From: Streptomyces sp. NBC_00620
GTDB taxonomy: Bacteria > Actinomycetota > Actinomycetes > Streptomycetales > Streptomycetaceae
Assembly: GCF_026341825.1 (NCBI RefSeq)
Contig: NZ_JAPENY010000001.1
Coordinates: forward strand, 3,534,001-3,598,000
Length of the DNA: 64,000 bases
Direction: 5' to 3'
The notes below the pieces were generated by a model that saw only the letters and a program-made list of their open reading frames with translations, was not told where the DNA came from and made no database searches. Position 1 is the first letter of the stretch; the number at the start of each line of letters is the position of its first letter. This document shows positions 16,688 to 24,917 of the stretch, piece after piece. The position numbers and the translations under genes were made by a program.

Positions 16688-17743
16688 CTACCGGGGCAGC
16701 ACCACGACATAGGCCGCCGGATCGCGGTCGTTCGACGCCATCAGGGCGGTGCGTACGACGGTGGCCTGCTGTTCCATCGAGTCGCGCAGCTTCTTGGGGG
16801 TGATGTACACGACGGTGATGCCCAGGCGCTCCAGGTGCTCGCGCTTGCGGGCGTACTCCGACCAGAGGGCGTCCTCGTCCTGGCGGGGGGCGCGGGTGTC
16901 GAGCTCGACGGCCACCGCCTGCTCCGGCCAGTAGGCGTCGAGGCCGCCGAGGTGGGGGCCGCCGGGGAGCCGGAGGTCCACGTTCCAGACGGGGTCGGGG
17001 AGGCCGTGCTCGCCCACCATCCGGTACAGGCGGTCCTCGGCGATCGCGCGGCCCTCGGCGAGGAGCGAGTCCACGGCGTCCACCACATGGGGCCGCGAGA
17101 GCAGCCGGGCCTGGGTCAACTCCCGTACGACCGCGGCCGGTTCGCAGTGCCCGGCGCGTACCGCCTCGGTCAGCAGACGGCGTACGGCGTTCGCGTCCGA
17201 CAGTTCCGCGACGGCGTCGGCGAGGGCGCGGGGGACGGGAGCGACCGGGACGCCGGTGACGTACGAGGGGGTGGGGAGGGACGGTGTACGGACGATGCGG
17301 ACGCAGCCGGTGGAGCGCAGGCGGCGCAGCCGGGGGACCATGACGTCGATCTTGTCGAGGGAGAGCAGCGGGGGCGCCGACGTGAAGCCGTGCAGGGTCA
17401 GCGCCGCCAGGCCGGTGATCAGGACGTCCGTGTAGGGCTGGGCGGCGTGCGGGTCCTCGGCGCCCGGCTGGACGGGGATCGCCACCACCGGCTGTGCGGG
17501 GGAGCGGGCGGCGAACATCAGGACCGCGTGCAGGCGTTCCTCGGAGGTGGGCGGGCCGGGGTGCAGGAGGAAGACACCCGGGAGGAACTGCTGCCAGGGG
17601 CCGCCCGGCCGGCACTGCTCGCTGGTCTCCGCGGCCGTCACACCGTGCGCCCGCAACTGCGCGGTGGTCAGCACGCGCCGCTGTACGTGGGACAGGTGAC
17701 GGAGGGGGCGGGGGGAGTGGGAGAGCGGGGTGTTGTGGTTCAT
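16688..17743 (-). CDS. AbiEi/DUF559-like protein with winged-helix N-terminus
   Basis: A 351-residue protein. The N-terminus (about 15-65: RRVLTTAQLRAHGVT, then FLPGVFLLHPGPP) resembles the winged-helix of AbiEi-type antitoxins. The C-terminus (about 245-345) resembles a Vsr/DUF559 nuclease fold: GGLDAYWPEQAVAVELDTR followed by a helix with ARKREHL and the strand GITVVYITPK. No partner toxin gene is adjacent: the neighbours are tetR and pepN. Orphan copies of this architecture are common in actinomycetes; role unknown. Confidence 0.75.
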   Translation of the reverse strand: MNHNTPLSHSPRPLRHLSHVQRRVLTTAQLRAHGVTAAETSEQCRPGGPWQQFLPGVFLLHPGPPTSEERLHAVLMFAARSPAQPVVAIPVQPGAEDPHAAQPYTDVLITGLAALTLHGFTSAPPLLSLDKIDVMVPRLRRLRSTGCVRIVRTPSLPTPSYVTGVPVAPVPRALADAVAELSDANAVRRLLTEAVRAGHCEPAAVVRELTQARLLSRPHVVDAVDSLLAEGRAIAEDRLYRMVGEHGLPDPVWNVDLRLPGGPHLGGLDAYWPEQAVAVELDTRAPRQDEDALWSEYARKREHLERLGITVVYITPKKLRDSMEQQATVVRTALMASNDRDPAAYVVVLPR

Positions 17744-17896
17744 GACCCGGGGTTTCCCGCTCCGGATCCGTCCTCTAACCGCTGTTACACGCCCGTCGAC
17801 AAATCCAGACAAGCCCGCCCTAAAGTACGGGCGTTCGACTGCCGAAAGGCGCTGGTCCAGATGGGGAGTAATACGGGTTACGGCTCTGAATACCTG

Positions 17897-17946
17897 TATT
17901 TCGTAACCACTGGGGGCGCCGATATTTCTTAACCACGGGGCGCCGG
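17897..17946. repeat. two tandem copies of a 24-26-bp direct repeat
   Basis: TATTTCGTAACCACTGGGGG continuing CGCCGA is followed at once by TATTTCTTAACCACGGGGCG continuing CCGG. A third partial match (ACCACTGAGGGCACC) begins at 17965. It lies between the AbiEi-like gene start and the pepN end. Confidence 0.6.
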
Positions 17947-17971
17947 TTCCCGCCGGTGCTCCGCGACCACT

Positions 17972-17998
17972 GAGGGCACCGGCGGAACCGGTGCCCTC
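17972..17998. terminator. terminator downstream of pepN
   Basis: GAGGGCACCGG and its exact complement with a CGGAA loop form an 11-bp stem 19 bases beyond the pepN stop. Confidence 0.75.
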
Positions 17999-18016
17999 GG
18001 GGGATGCCGTCGGGTG

Positions 18017-20623
18017 TCAGCCCGCGGCCGCCACGTCGCACGCCTGCCCGCGCAGGGCTCGCGCCAGATCGTCCCGCGCCTCAAGGACCAGTCGGCGCAG
18101 CGCGGGCGCCGCGCTCTCGTGCGCCGCCAGCCACACGTCCGTCGCGTCCAGGGTCTCCTGGGAGTCCTGGAGGGAGGGGAAGAGGCCCTTCACCACGTCC
18201 ATCGCGATCTGGATGGAGCGGTCCGCCCAGACACGCTCGATCGCGTCGAAGTACTTCGCGGCGTACGGCGCGAGCAGCTCGCGCCGGGAGGGCTGGTCGA
18301 AGCCCGCGATGGTCGCCTCGACGAGGGCGTTGGAGAGCGCGTCGGACTCGACCACGGCAGCCCAGGCCTGTGCCTTGACCGCCGCGGAGGGGCGGGCGGC
18401 GAGACAGCGGACCTGGTGGCGCTTGCCGGACGCCGTGTCGTCGCGGGCGAGTTCGGCGGCCAGCCTGGACTCGTCGGCGACTCCGTGCGCGGCCAGCGGC
18501 TCCAGGAACGCCCAGCGCAACTCCTGGTCGACGACCAGACCGTCGATCTTCGCCGTGCCCTCCAACAGGCCCCCCAGGAGCTGGAGATCGGCCGAGCCGG
18601 AGGCGACCCGCGCGAAGAAGCGGGCCCAGGTGAGCTGGTGCTGACTGCCGGGCTCCGCGAGCCGCAGCTCCTTCAACGCGCCCTCGGCGAGCAGGCGTTC
18701 GCCCTCCGCGCGCCAGTCGGGCGCCGCGTAGAAGGTGAGCGCCGAGTCGGCCCAGGCGTGCAGCATCTGCAGGACGCCGATGTCGGACTCGCGGCCCGCG
18801 AAGCGCAGCACCAGGCCGATGAAGTCGCGGGCCGGCATGAGTGCGTCACGGGTGAGATTCCACAGCGCCGACCAGCACAGGGCGCGCGCCAGCGGGTCCG
18901 TGATCTCGCCGAGCCGCTCGCGCAGCGTGGCCAACGAGCCCTCGTCGAAACGGATCTTGCAGTACGTCAGGTCGTCGTCGTTGACGAGGACGAGCTCGGG
19001 GGCTTCGGCGCCGACCAGTTCGGCGACGACCGTGCGGGGTCCCTCGACGTCCAGCTCGGCGCGCGCGTACCGCTCCACGGCGCCGTCGGGCGTACGCCGG
19101 TACAGGCCCACCGCCACGCGGTGCGGGCGCAGTTCGGGGTGGTCCGCCGGGGCAAGCACAGCGGCCTCCTGGAGTACGGCCAGCTCGGTGATCCGGCCCT
19201 CCGCGCTCAGAATCACCTGCGGGGTGAGGGAGTTGACCCCGGCGGTCTGCAGCCACGCCCGTGCCCAGGTCGCCAGATCGCGCCCGCTGGTCTCCTCGAG
19301 GACCGACAGCAGATCGCCCAGGCGCGTGTTGCCGTACGCGTTCCGCTTGAAGTAGCGGCGCGCGCCCTCCAGGAACGCGTCCTGGCCGACGTACGCGACG
19401 AGCTGCTTCAGTACGGAGGCGCCCTTGGCGTACGTGATGCCGTCGAAGTTGAGCTTGGCGTCCTGGAGGTCGCGGATGTCCGCCGTGATCGGGTGGGTGG
19501 ACGGCAGCTGGTCGGCGCGGTAGGCCCAGGCCTTGCGGCGGTTGGCGAAGGTGATCCAGCCGTCCTTGAAGCGGGTCGCGCCGACCAGCGAGAACGCGCC
19601 CATGAAGTCGGCGAAGGACTCCTTGAGCCACAGGTCGTCCCACCACTCCATGGTGACGAGGTCGCCGAACCACATGTGCGCCATCTCGTGCAGGATGACG
19701 TTCGCCCGGCCCTCGTACGACGCCTGCGTCACCTTGCCGCGGAAAATGAACTCCTCGCGGAACGTGACCAGTCCGGGGTTCTCCATCGCGCCCAGGTTGT
19801 ACTCGGGCACGAACGCCTGGTCGTACTTCCCGAACGGGTACGGGTAGTCGAAGTGCTCGTGGAAGAAGTCCAGGCCCTGCTTGGTGACGAGGAAGACGTC
19901 GTCGGAGTCGAAGTAGGGCGCCAGGCCCTTGCGGCACATCGCGCCGAGCGGGATCTCCAGCGTCGTACCGTCGTCGAAGGTGCGGGAGTAGCTGTCGGTC
20001 ACATAGTGGTACGGGCCGGCGGCGAAGGCGGTGATGTACGTCGAGATGGGCTTGGTCTCCGCGAACTTCCAGACGCCGTCGGTGAGTTCACCGACCCCGT
20101 TGCTCCAGACCGTCCACCCCTCCGGGGCCCGCACCTCGAAACGGAAGGGGGCCTTGAGGTCCGGCTGCTCGAAGTTGGCGAAGACGCGCCGCGAGTCGGC
20201 GGGCTCGTACTGCGTGTACAGGTACACCTCGCCGTCCTCGGGGTCGACGAAGCGGTGCATGCCCTCGCCGGTGCGGGAGTAGGCGCACTGGGCGTCCACG
20301 ACGAGTTCGTTGTCGGCCGCCAGGTCCTCGAGGAGGATCCGGGTCCCGTCGAAGACCTCGCCGGGATCGAGGTCCTTGCCGTTGAGCGAGAGGGCCGTCA
20401 CGCTCGGCGCGATCAGGTCGGCGAAGCTCGTGGCGCCCGGCTCGGCGGAGCGGAAGCGGATGGTGGTCACCGAGCGGAAGGTGCGGGGCGCGCCCTCGGC
20501 GGCCCGGCCGGTGTCCTGGTCCCCGACGGCTGATCGCAGATCGAGGGACACCTCGTACCCGTCGACGGACAGCAGCGCCGCCCGTTCCTGGGCCTCGTCG
20601 CGGGACAGATTCTCACCGGGCAC
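18017..20623 (-). CDS. pepN: aminopeptidase N (M1 zinc metallopeptidase)
   Basis: An 868-residue cytoplasmic aminopeptidase that removes N-terminal residues from peptides. The exopeptidase motif LGAMEN is at about 280 and the zinc site HEMAHMWFGDLVTMEWW at about 311, with the third ligand Glu in WLKESFADF, fitting HExxH-x18-E. Length agrees with actinobacterial PepN. The GTG follows GAGGGAG. Stands alone with its own terminator. Confidence 0.96.
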   Translation of the reverse strand: MPGENLSRDEAQERAALLSVDGYEVSLDLRSAVGDQDTGRAAEGAPRTFRSVTTIRFRSAEPGATSFADLIAPSVTALSLNGKDLDPGEVFDGTRILLEDLAADNELVVDAQCAYSRTGEGMHRFVDPEDGEVYLYTQYEPADSRRVFANFEQPDLKAPFRFEVRAPEGWTVWSNGVGELTDGVWKFAETKPISTYITAFAAGPYHYVTDSYSRTFDDGTTLEIPLGAMCRKGLAPYFDSDDVFLVTKQGLDFFHEHFDYPYPFGKYDQAFVPEYNLGAMENPGLVTFREEFIFRGKVTQASYEGRANVILHEMAHMWFGDLVTMEWWDDLWLKESFADFMGAFSLVGATRFKDGWITFANRRKAWAYRADQLPSTHPITADIRDLQDAKLNFDGITYAKGASVLKQLVAYVGQDAFLEGARRYFKRNAYGNTRLGDLLSVLEETSGRDLATWARAWLQTAGVNSLTPQVILSAEGRITELAVLQEAAVLAPADHPELRPHRVAVGLYRRTPDGAVERYARAELDVEGPRTVVAELVGAEAPELVLVNDDDLTYCKIRFDEGSLATLRERLGEITDPLARALCWSALWNLTRDALMPARDFIGLVLRFAGRESDIGVLQMLHAWADSALTFYAAPDWRAEGERLLAEGALKELRLAEPGSQHQLTWARFFARVASGSADLQLLGGLLEGTAKIDGLVVDQELRWAFLEPLAAHGVADESRLAAELARDDTASGKRHQVRCLAARPSAAVKAQAWAAVVESDALSNALVEATIAGFDQPSRRELLAPYAAKYFDAIERVWADRSIQIAMDVVKGLFPSLQDSQETLDATDVWLAAHESAAPALRRLVLEARDDLARALRGQACDVAAAG

Positions 20624-20760
20624 GGGGGCACTCCCTCAGGGCTGGTCCGACAGGTTGGTACAGGGCCGATCCTGTCATGTGCCCCTGACGCGGGGCACCC
20701 GGGAATGGGTCGGGTGGCCGGTGGTGTTGCCCTCGGAAAGACCGCTTTCCGAGGAGACCC

Positions 20761-21435
20761 ATGCCCGAGCAGACCGCCCAGACGAGTTCCGGTTCCGGCA
20801 AGACCCCCGTCGACTTCTGGTTCGACCCGCTGTGCCCCTGGGCCTGGATGACCTCGCGCTGGGTCCTGGAAGTGGAGAAGGTCCGGGACATCGAGGTCCG
20901 CTGGCACATCATGAGCCTCGCGGTGCTGAACGAGCCGAAGCTGGACGAGCTTCCCGAGGAGTACCGGGAGCTGCTCGCCACCAAGGCGTGGAAGCCGATC
21001 CGTGTGGTGACCGCGGCCTGGCAGCTGCACGGCGACGACATACTCGGCCCGCTGTACACCGCGCTCGGCACCCGTATCCACAACCAGGGTGAGGGCCCGA
21101 CCCTTGAGGCGATAGCCGCCGCGCTCGACGAGGTCGGCCTTCCGGCCTCCCTGCTCGACTACGCCGACCAGGAGAACTTCGAGTTCGACGCCCAGCTGCG
21201 TGCCTCCCACAAGGAGGGCATCGACAAGGTCGGCCAGGACGTCGGCACGCCCGTCATCGCCGTCCCCGGTGCCGACGGCGAGCAGATCGCCTTCTTCGGT
21301 CCTGTCGTCACCCCCGCCCCGAAGGGCGAGGCCGCCGCGCGGCTGTGGGACGGCACGCTGCTGGTCGCGTCGACGCCCGGCTTCTACGAGATCAAGCGGT
21401 CGCGGACGGCAGGACCGGACTTCAGCAACCTGTAA
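20761..21435 (+). CDS. DsbA-fold oxidoreductase, mycothiol-dependent nitroreductase type
   Basis: A 224-residue protein resembling mycobacterial Rv2466c through FWFDPLCPWAW, ILGPLYTALG, IHNQG and GVPVIA-like GTPVIAVPG. In Rv2466c the active site is, as I recall, CPWC; here the second Cys is Ala, so a single-cysteine or mycothiol-linked mechanism is implied. The ATG follows CGAGGAGACCC. Divergent from pepN. Likely cytoplasmic thiol/redox role. Confidence 0.88.
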   Translation: MPEQTAQTSSGSGKTPVDFWFDPLCPWAWMTSRWVLEVEKVRDIEVRWHIMSLAVLNEPKLDELPEEYRELLATKAWKPIRVVTAAWQLHGDDILGPLYTALGTRIHNQGEGPTLEAIAAALDEVGLPASLLDYADQENFEFDAQLRASHKEGIDKVGQDVGTPVIAVPGADGEQIAFFGPVVTPAPKGEAAARLWDGTLLVASTPGFYEIKRSRTAGPDFSNL

Positions 21436-21438
21436 CCG

Positions 21439-21657
21439 TCACTCGGCGGCGGGGATCCGGAGCTCCTCGGGCAGGGTCCCGCCGTCGCTGCTCTTGCCGT
21501 GTCGCTGGACTCGGCGGCAGCCCTCGTGGGCGCAGCGGATGTAGGCGTCCACGTTGCGCTGCCCGGTGACCTCTCTGGCCGCCGCGCGCTCCGCGTCACC
21601 CTCCAGCCGCCGGAAGTCCCGCATCCTGCCGCAGTTCCGGCACCACTTGTACGGCAT
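21439..21657 (-). CDS. small zinc-ribbon-like hypothetical protein
   Basis: A 72-residue basic protein. MPYKWCRNCGRMRDFRR carries CxxC, and CAHEGCRR supplies a second cysteine pair near residue 45, so a zinc ribbon is plausible. An excellent AAGGAGG lies seven bases before the ATG, which supports a real gene. It ends four bases from the convergent oxidoreductase stop. Function unknown. Confidence 0.75.
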   Translation of the reverse strand: MPYKWCRNCGRMRDFRRLEGDAERAAAREVTGQRNVDAYIRCAHEGCRRVQRHGKSSDGGTLPEELRIPAAE

Positions 21658-21699
21658 GTACGCCTCCTTGAGGGACGCCCCGGTGCCGCGAGCCTAGGG

Positions 21700-21793
21700 T
21701 TTTTTCGCCCCCTCCGCCCCTACCCGTTCCCGTCACTTGGGGGCTCCGCCCCCAAACCCCCGCTCCTCAAACGCCGGAGGGGCTGAAAATCTT
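21700..21793 (-). repeat. dispersed intergenic G+C repeat, copy A
   Basis: Carries TTTTTTCGCCCCCTCCGCCC, a hairpin-forming GGGGGCTCCGCCCCC and CTCCTCAAACGCCGGAGGGG. Same family as copies at 31730, 39371, 43158, 43401, 55225 and 55317; read on the minus strand it matches the 39371 copy. Confidence 0.75.
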
Positions 21794-21867
21794 GCTTGCG
21801 GGGGAGGGGGCGAAGAAACCCCGCGATCACCCCACGCCGCACCCCCACGCCCTGGATACTGCGGGGA

Positions 21868-22494
21868 ATGAGCACGCCCCTCGGGTCAACGACGACCCTT
21901 CTCCTCGCCCGACATGGGCAGACCGTCTGGCACGCCGAGAACCGTTACGCCGGGGTGAGCGACGTCGCTCTCACCGACGAGGGCCACGCCCAGGCGGAGG
22001 CCCTCGGCCACTGGTCCGCGGCAAACGGGGTCGACGCGGTCTGGACGTCGACGGTGTCCCGCGCCGCCGCCACGGCAGACCCCGCCTGCAGAACCCTCGG
22101 CCTCACCGCGACCCGTGAACCGTCCCTGAGGGAATGCGACTTCGGCATTCTGGAGGGCCGCACCCTGGCGGAGTTCGAGGCCGAGAACCCGGCGAGGGCG
22201 AAGGCGTTCCGGTCGGACCCGGTGGCGTACCCCTTCCCGGAGGCGGAGGACCCCCGCACCGCGGCCGCCCGCGGCGTGAAGGCCCTGCGCCGCATCGCGA
22301 CCGCCCACCAGGGCGAGCGCGTCCTGGTCGTCGCCCACAACACCCTGCTCCGCCTGGCCCTGTGCTCGCTGCTGTCCATCCCGCTGGGCGAGTACCGCCG
22401 GGTGTTCCCGCAACTGCGCAACGCGGCGGTGAGCGAACTCCGTATGGACGAGAGGTCGGCCGGCCTCATCGCGCTCAATGTGCCCTGCGCGTAG
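21868..22494 (+). CDS. histidine phosphatase (phosphoglycerate mutase superfamily)
   Basis: A 208-residue enzyme with the phospho-acceptor motif LLLARHGQT (RHG, about residue 15), a LRECDFGILEGRT segment, and the second catalytic His in VVAHNTLLR (about 155). Members dephosphorylate sugars, cofactors or proteins; the substrate is undetermined. The ATG at 21868 has GCGGGGA just upstream and gives the normal N-terminus. Confidence 0.9.
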   Translation: MSTPLGSTTTLLLARHGQTVWHAENRYAGVSDVALTDEGHAQAEALGHWSAANGVDAVWTSTVSRAAATADPACRTLGLTATREPSLRECDFGILEGRTLAEFEAENPARAKAFRSDPVAYPFPEAEDPRTAAARGVKALRRIATAHQGERVLVVAHNTLLRLALCSLLSIPLGEYRRVFPQLRNAAVSELRMDERSAGLIALNVPCA

Positions 22495-22504
22495 GGAACA
22501 TGGA

Positions 22505-22541
22505 GAGAGCCCCCGCGAGTCACGTCCTCGCGGGGGCTCTC
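22505..22541. terminator. bidirectional terminator
   Basis: A perfect 15-bp stem (GAGAGCCCCCGCGAG and complement) with a seven-base loop sits between the convergent phosphatase and sodF genes. Confidence 0.85.
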
Positions 22542-22605
22542 CTTCCATCCGCCTGCCACGTGAAGGTTGAGAAGACGATCACGAGCAGGACGCTTCATAT
22601 CTGCC

Positions 22606-23247
22606 TCAGGGAGTCAGTAGCAACACATCCGCGCGGGACTTCGCCGCCGCGTAACGCCGCGCCACGTCCTGCCAGTTGACGACCTGCCACATGGCCTCGA
22701 TGAAGTCGACCTTCTGGTTCCGGTACTGGAGGTAGAAGGCGTGCTCCCAGGCGTCGAAGACGAGGACCGGGACCGAGCCCTGGCCCACGTTGCCCTGGTG
22801 GTCGTAGACCTGCTCGACGACGAGACGCCCGCTCAGCGGCTCGTACGCGAGGACGCCCCACCCGGAGCCCTGTGTGGTCGCGGATGCCTTCGTCAGCTGG
22901 GCCTTGAACCCGGCGAAGGAGCCGAACGACTCGGTGATCGCGTCCGCCAGCTCACCCACGCCGTCCGCGGCCAGCGGTTCACCGCCGCCCTCGCCGGTCA
23001 TGTTCTGCCAGTAGATGCTGTGCAGGATGTGGCCGGAGAGGTGGAAGGCCAGGTTCTTCTCCAGCCCGTTGACCGAGCCCCACGACTCCTTGTCACGCGC
23101 CTCCGCGAGCTGCTCCAGCGTGTCGTTGGCCCCCTTCACATACGCCGCGTGGTGCTTGTCGTGGTGCAGCTCGATGATCTCGGGGCTGATCACGGGCGCG
23201 AGCGCGGAGTAGTCGTACGGCAGCTCAGGAAGTGTGTAGACGGGCAT
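22606..23247 (-). CDS. sodF: superoxide dismutase, iron (Fe/Zn) type
   Basis: A 213-residue Fe/Mn-fold superoxide dismutase that converts superoxide to peroxide in the cytoplasm. Metal ligands lie in ELHHDKHHAAY, FHLSGHILHSIYW and VFDAWEHAFY. In Streptomyces the iron enzyme is repressed by the nickel sensor Nur; a Nur-type box is present just upstream (23271), which supports sodF rather than a manganese enzyme. The ATG follows GGAGGGGACC. Confidence 0.95.
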   Translation of the reverse strand: MPVYTLPELPYDYSALAPVISPEIIELHHDKHHAAYVKGANDTLEQLAEARDKESWGSVNGLEKNLAFHLSGHILHSIYWQNMTGEGGGEPLAADGVGELADAITESFGSFAGFKAQLTKASATTQGSGWGVLAYEPLSGRLVVEQVYDHQGNVGQGSVPVLVFDAWEHAFYLQYRNQKVDFIEAMWQVVNWQDVARRYAAAKSRADVLLLTP

Positions 23248-23270
23248 GGCGGGTCCCCTCCGACCTCTTA

Positions 23271-23287
23271 TTGCAATCTATGTGCAA
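23271..23287 (-). promoter_or_regulatory. Nur-type nickel-responsive operator of sodF
   Basis: TTGCAA-TCTAT-GTGCAA is an almost perfect TTGCAA-N5-TTGCAA site, 24 bases before the sodF ATG. The consensus is that of the Streptomyces nickel-dependent repressor Nur. Confidence 0.8.
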
Positions 23288-23379
23288 CTACACGCTAGCA
23301 ACAAAAAGGCCCTCGCGTGACGCATGCGAGGGCCTTCGTGCAGTGGAGACGCACAGTTGAGACGTGCAGTTGAGAGCTG

Positions 23380-24768
23380 TCAGTCGCGGGCGGCGCGCGC
23401 CTTCTGCCGGGCGTACCCGACCGCCGCCAGCGCCACCGTCATCGCGCCCGTCGAGTAGAGCTGCACCCGCGTGTCCGGTTCCCGTGCCATCAGGACGAAG
23501 ATGCCGGCCATTCCGGCGAGCGCCACCCACGTCAGCGCCGGGAACAGCCACATCCGTACGACCAGCTTCTCCGGCGCCTCGCGCTCCACCCTCCGCCGCA
23601 GCCGGAGCTGCGAGACGGCGATGAAGATCCAGACGACGAGGATGACCGCGCCGATCATGTTCAGCAGCCAGGGGAAGACATCGTCGGGCCGCCAGTAGCT
23701 GAGCAGGACGCACACGAAGCCGAAGACCGACGACGCGAGGACGGCGACGCGCGGGACCCCGCCCGAGACCTTGCCAAGACCCTTCGGCCCCTGGCCCCGC
23801 TCCACCAGCGAGTATCCGATGCGCGAGGCGCCGTAGATGTTGGCGTTCATCGCCGAGAGCAGGGCGACGAGGACGACCACGTTCATCAGCTGCGCGGCGC
23901 CCGGGATGCCCAGGTGGTCGAGGGCGGCGACGTACGGGCCCTTCTCGACGACCTCCTTCGAGTCCCACGGGACGAGCGTGACGATGACCGCCATCGAGCC
24001 GATGTAGAAGAGCGCGATGCGCCACATCGCCGTACGGACCGACCGGGCCACACCCTGCACCGGGTTCTCCGACTCGGCCGCCGCGATCGTCACGGTCTCC
24101 AGACCGCCGTACGCGAACACGGAGGCGAGCAGGCCGATGACGAGCCCCTCGCCGCCGTTCGGCAGGAAGTCGGTCAGGTTGGCGGTCCCGGGGGAGTCCG
24201 TGCCGGGCAGGACGCCCGCGACGGCGAGTACGCCGAGAACCAGGAAGAGGCTGATCGCGCCCACCTTCAGTGCGGCGAACCAGAACTCGAACTCGCCGAA
24301 GTTCTTCACCGCGGCAAGGTTCGCGACGCAGAAGACCACCATGAAGAGGGCGACCCAGGCCCACTCCGGGGTCCCGGGCAGCCAGCCCGTGACGATCTTC
24401 GCGGCGCCGATGCCTTCGAGGCCGACGGCCGTGCACAGCAGGACCCAGAAGGACCAGCCGGCGGTGAAGCCCGCCCACGGGCCGATCGCGCGCTCGGCGT
24501 GCGCCGAGAAGGAACCGGACGACGGATACGCGGCCGACATCTCACCGAGCATCCGCATCACGAGCATGACCAGCAGACCGCTCACGGCGTACGCGATGAC
24601 GATCGAGGGACCGGCGGCGGCGATTCCCGCGCCGGAGCCGACGAAGAGGCCCGCGCCGATCACACCGCCGACGGCGATCATCGACAGGTGGCGCTGCTTG
24701 AGGCCGTGGGAGAGGGAGACGTCCGTGTCCGGGGTGCCGGGCGGGGCGTCGAGGGTGGTGCGGGGCAT
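23380..24768 (-). CDS. APC-superfamily amino acid permease
   Basis: A 462-residue transporter with 12 predicted membrane helices. The amino acid permease signature is at the start of helix 1: HLSMIAVGGVIGAGLFVGSG. The helix-3 region has MRMLGEMSAAYPSSGSFS. It resembles GABA/aromatic amino acid permeases and the second permease at 37137. Substrate undetermined. The ATG at 24768 gives the usual short cytoplasmic N-terminus; its ribosome site is weak. Confidence 0.9.
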   Translation of the reverse strand: MPRTTLDAPPGTPDTDVSLSHGLKQRHLSMIAVGGVIGAGLFVGSGAGIAAAGPSIVIAYAVSGLLVMLVMRMLGEMSAAYPSSGSFSAHAERAIGPWAGFTAGWSFWVLLCTAVGLEGIGAAKIVTGWLPGTPEWAWVALFMVVFCVANLAAVKNFGEFEFWFAALKVGAISLFLVLGVLAVAGVLPGTDSPGTANLTDFLPNGGEGLVIGLLASVFAYGGLETVTIAAAESENPVQGVARSVRTAMWRIALFYIGSMAVIVTLVPWDSKEVVEKGPYVAALDHLGIPGAAQLMNVVVLVALLSAMNANIYGASRIGYSLVERGQGPKGLGKVSGGVPRVAVLASSVFGFVCVLLSYWRPDDVFPWLLNMIGAVILVVWIFIAVSQLRLRRRVEREAPEKLVVRMWLFPALTWVALAGMAGIFVLMAREPDTRVQLYSTGAMTVALAAVGYARQKARAARD

Positions 24769-24917
24769 GGGCGCGGCTCGTCCATTACGTGAGGCGGGCA
24801 AAAACGCCGCCAGTCTGGGCGGCCTCTCCGGTCGGGCGGAGCGGCCGCCCAGCATGTGGACGAGAGCGATACGGAGGGTGGGGCTCCGGTTACCTGACTT
24901 CGTTTACCCCACTTCGG

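Noticed and set aside
16688..17743. A complete AbiE toxin-antitoxin system
   Set aside because: Only an AbiEi-like gene is present; no AbiEii toxin gene flanks it.
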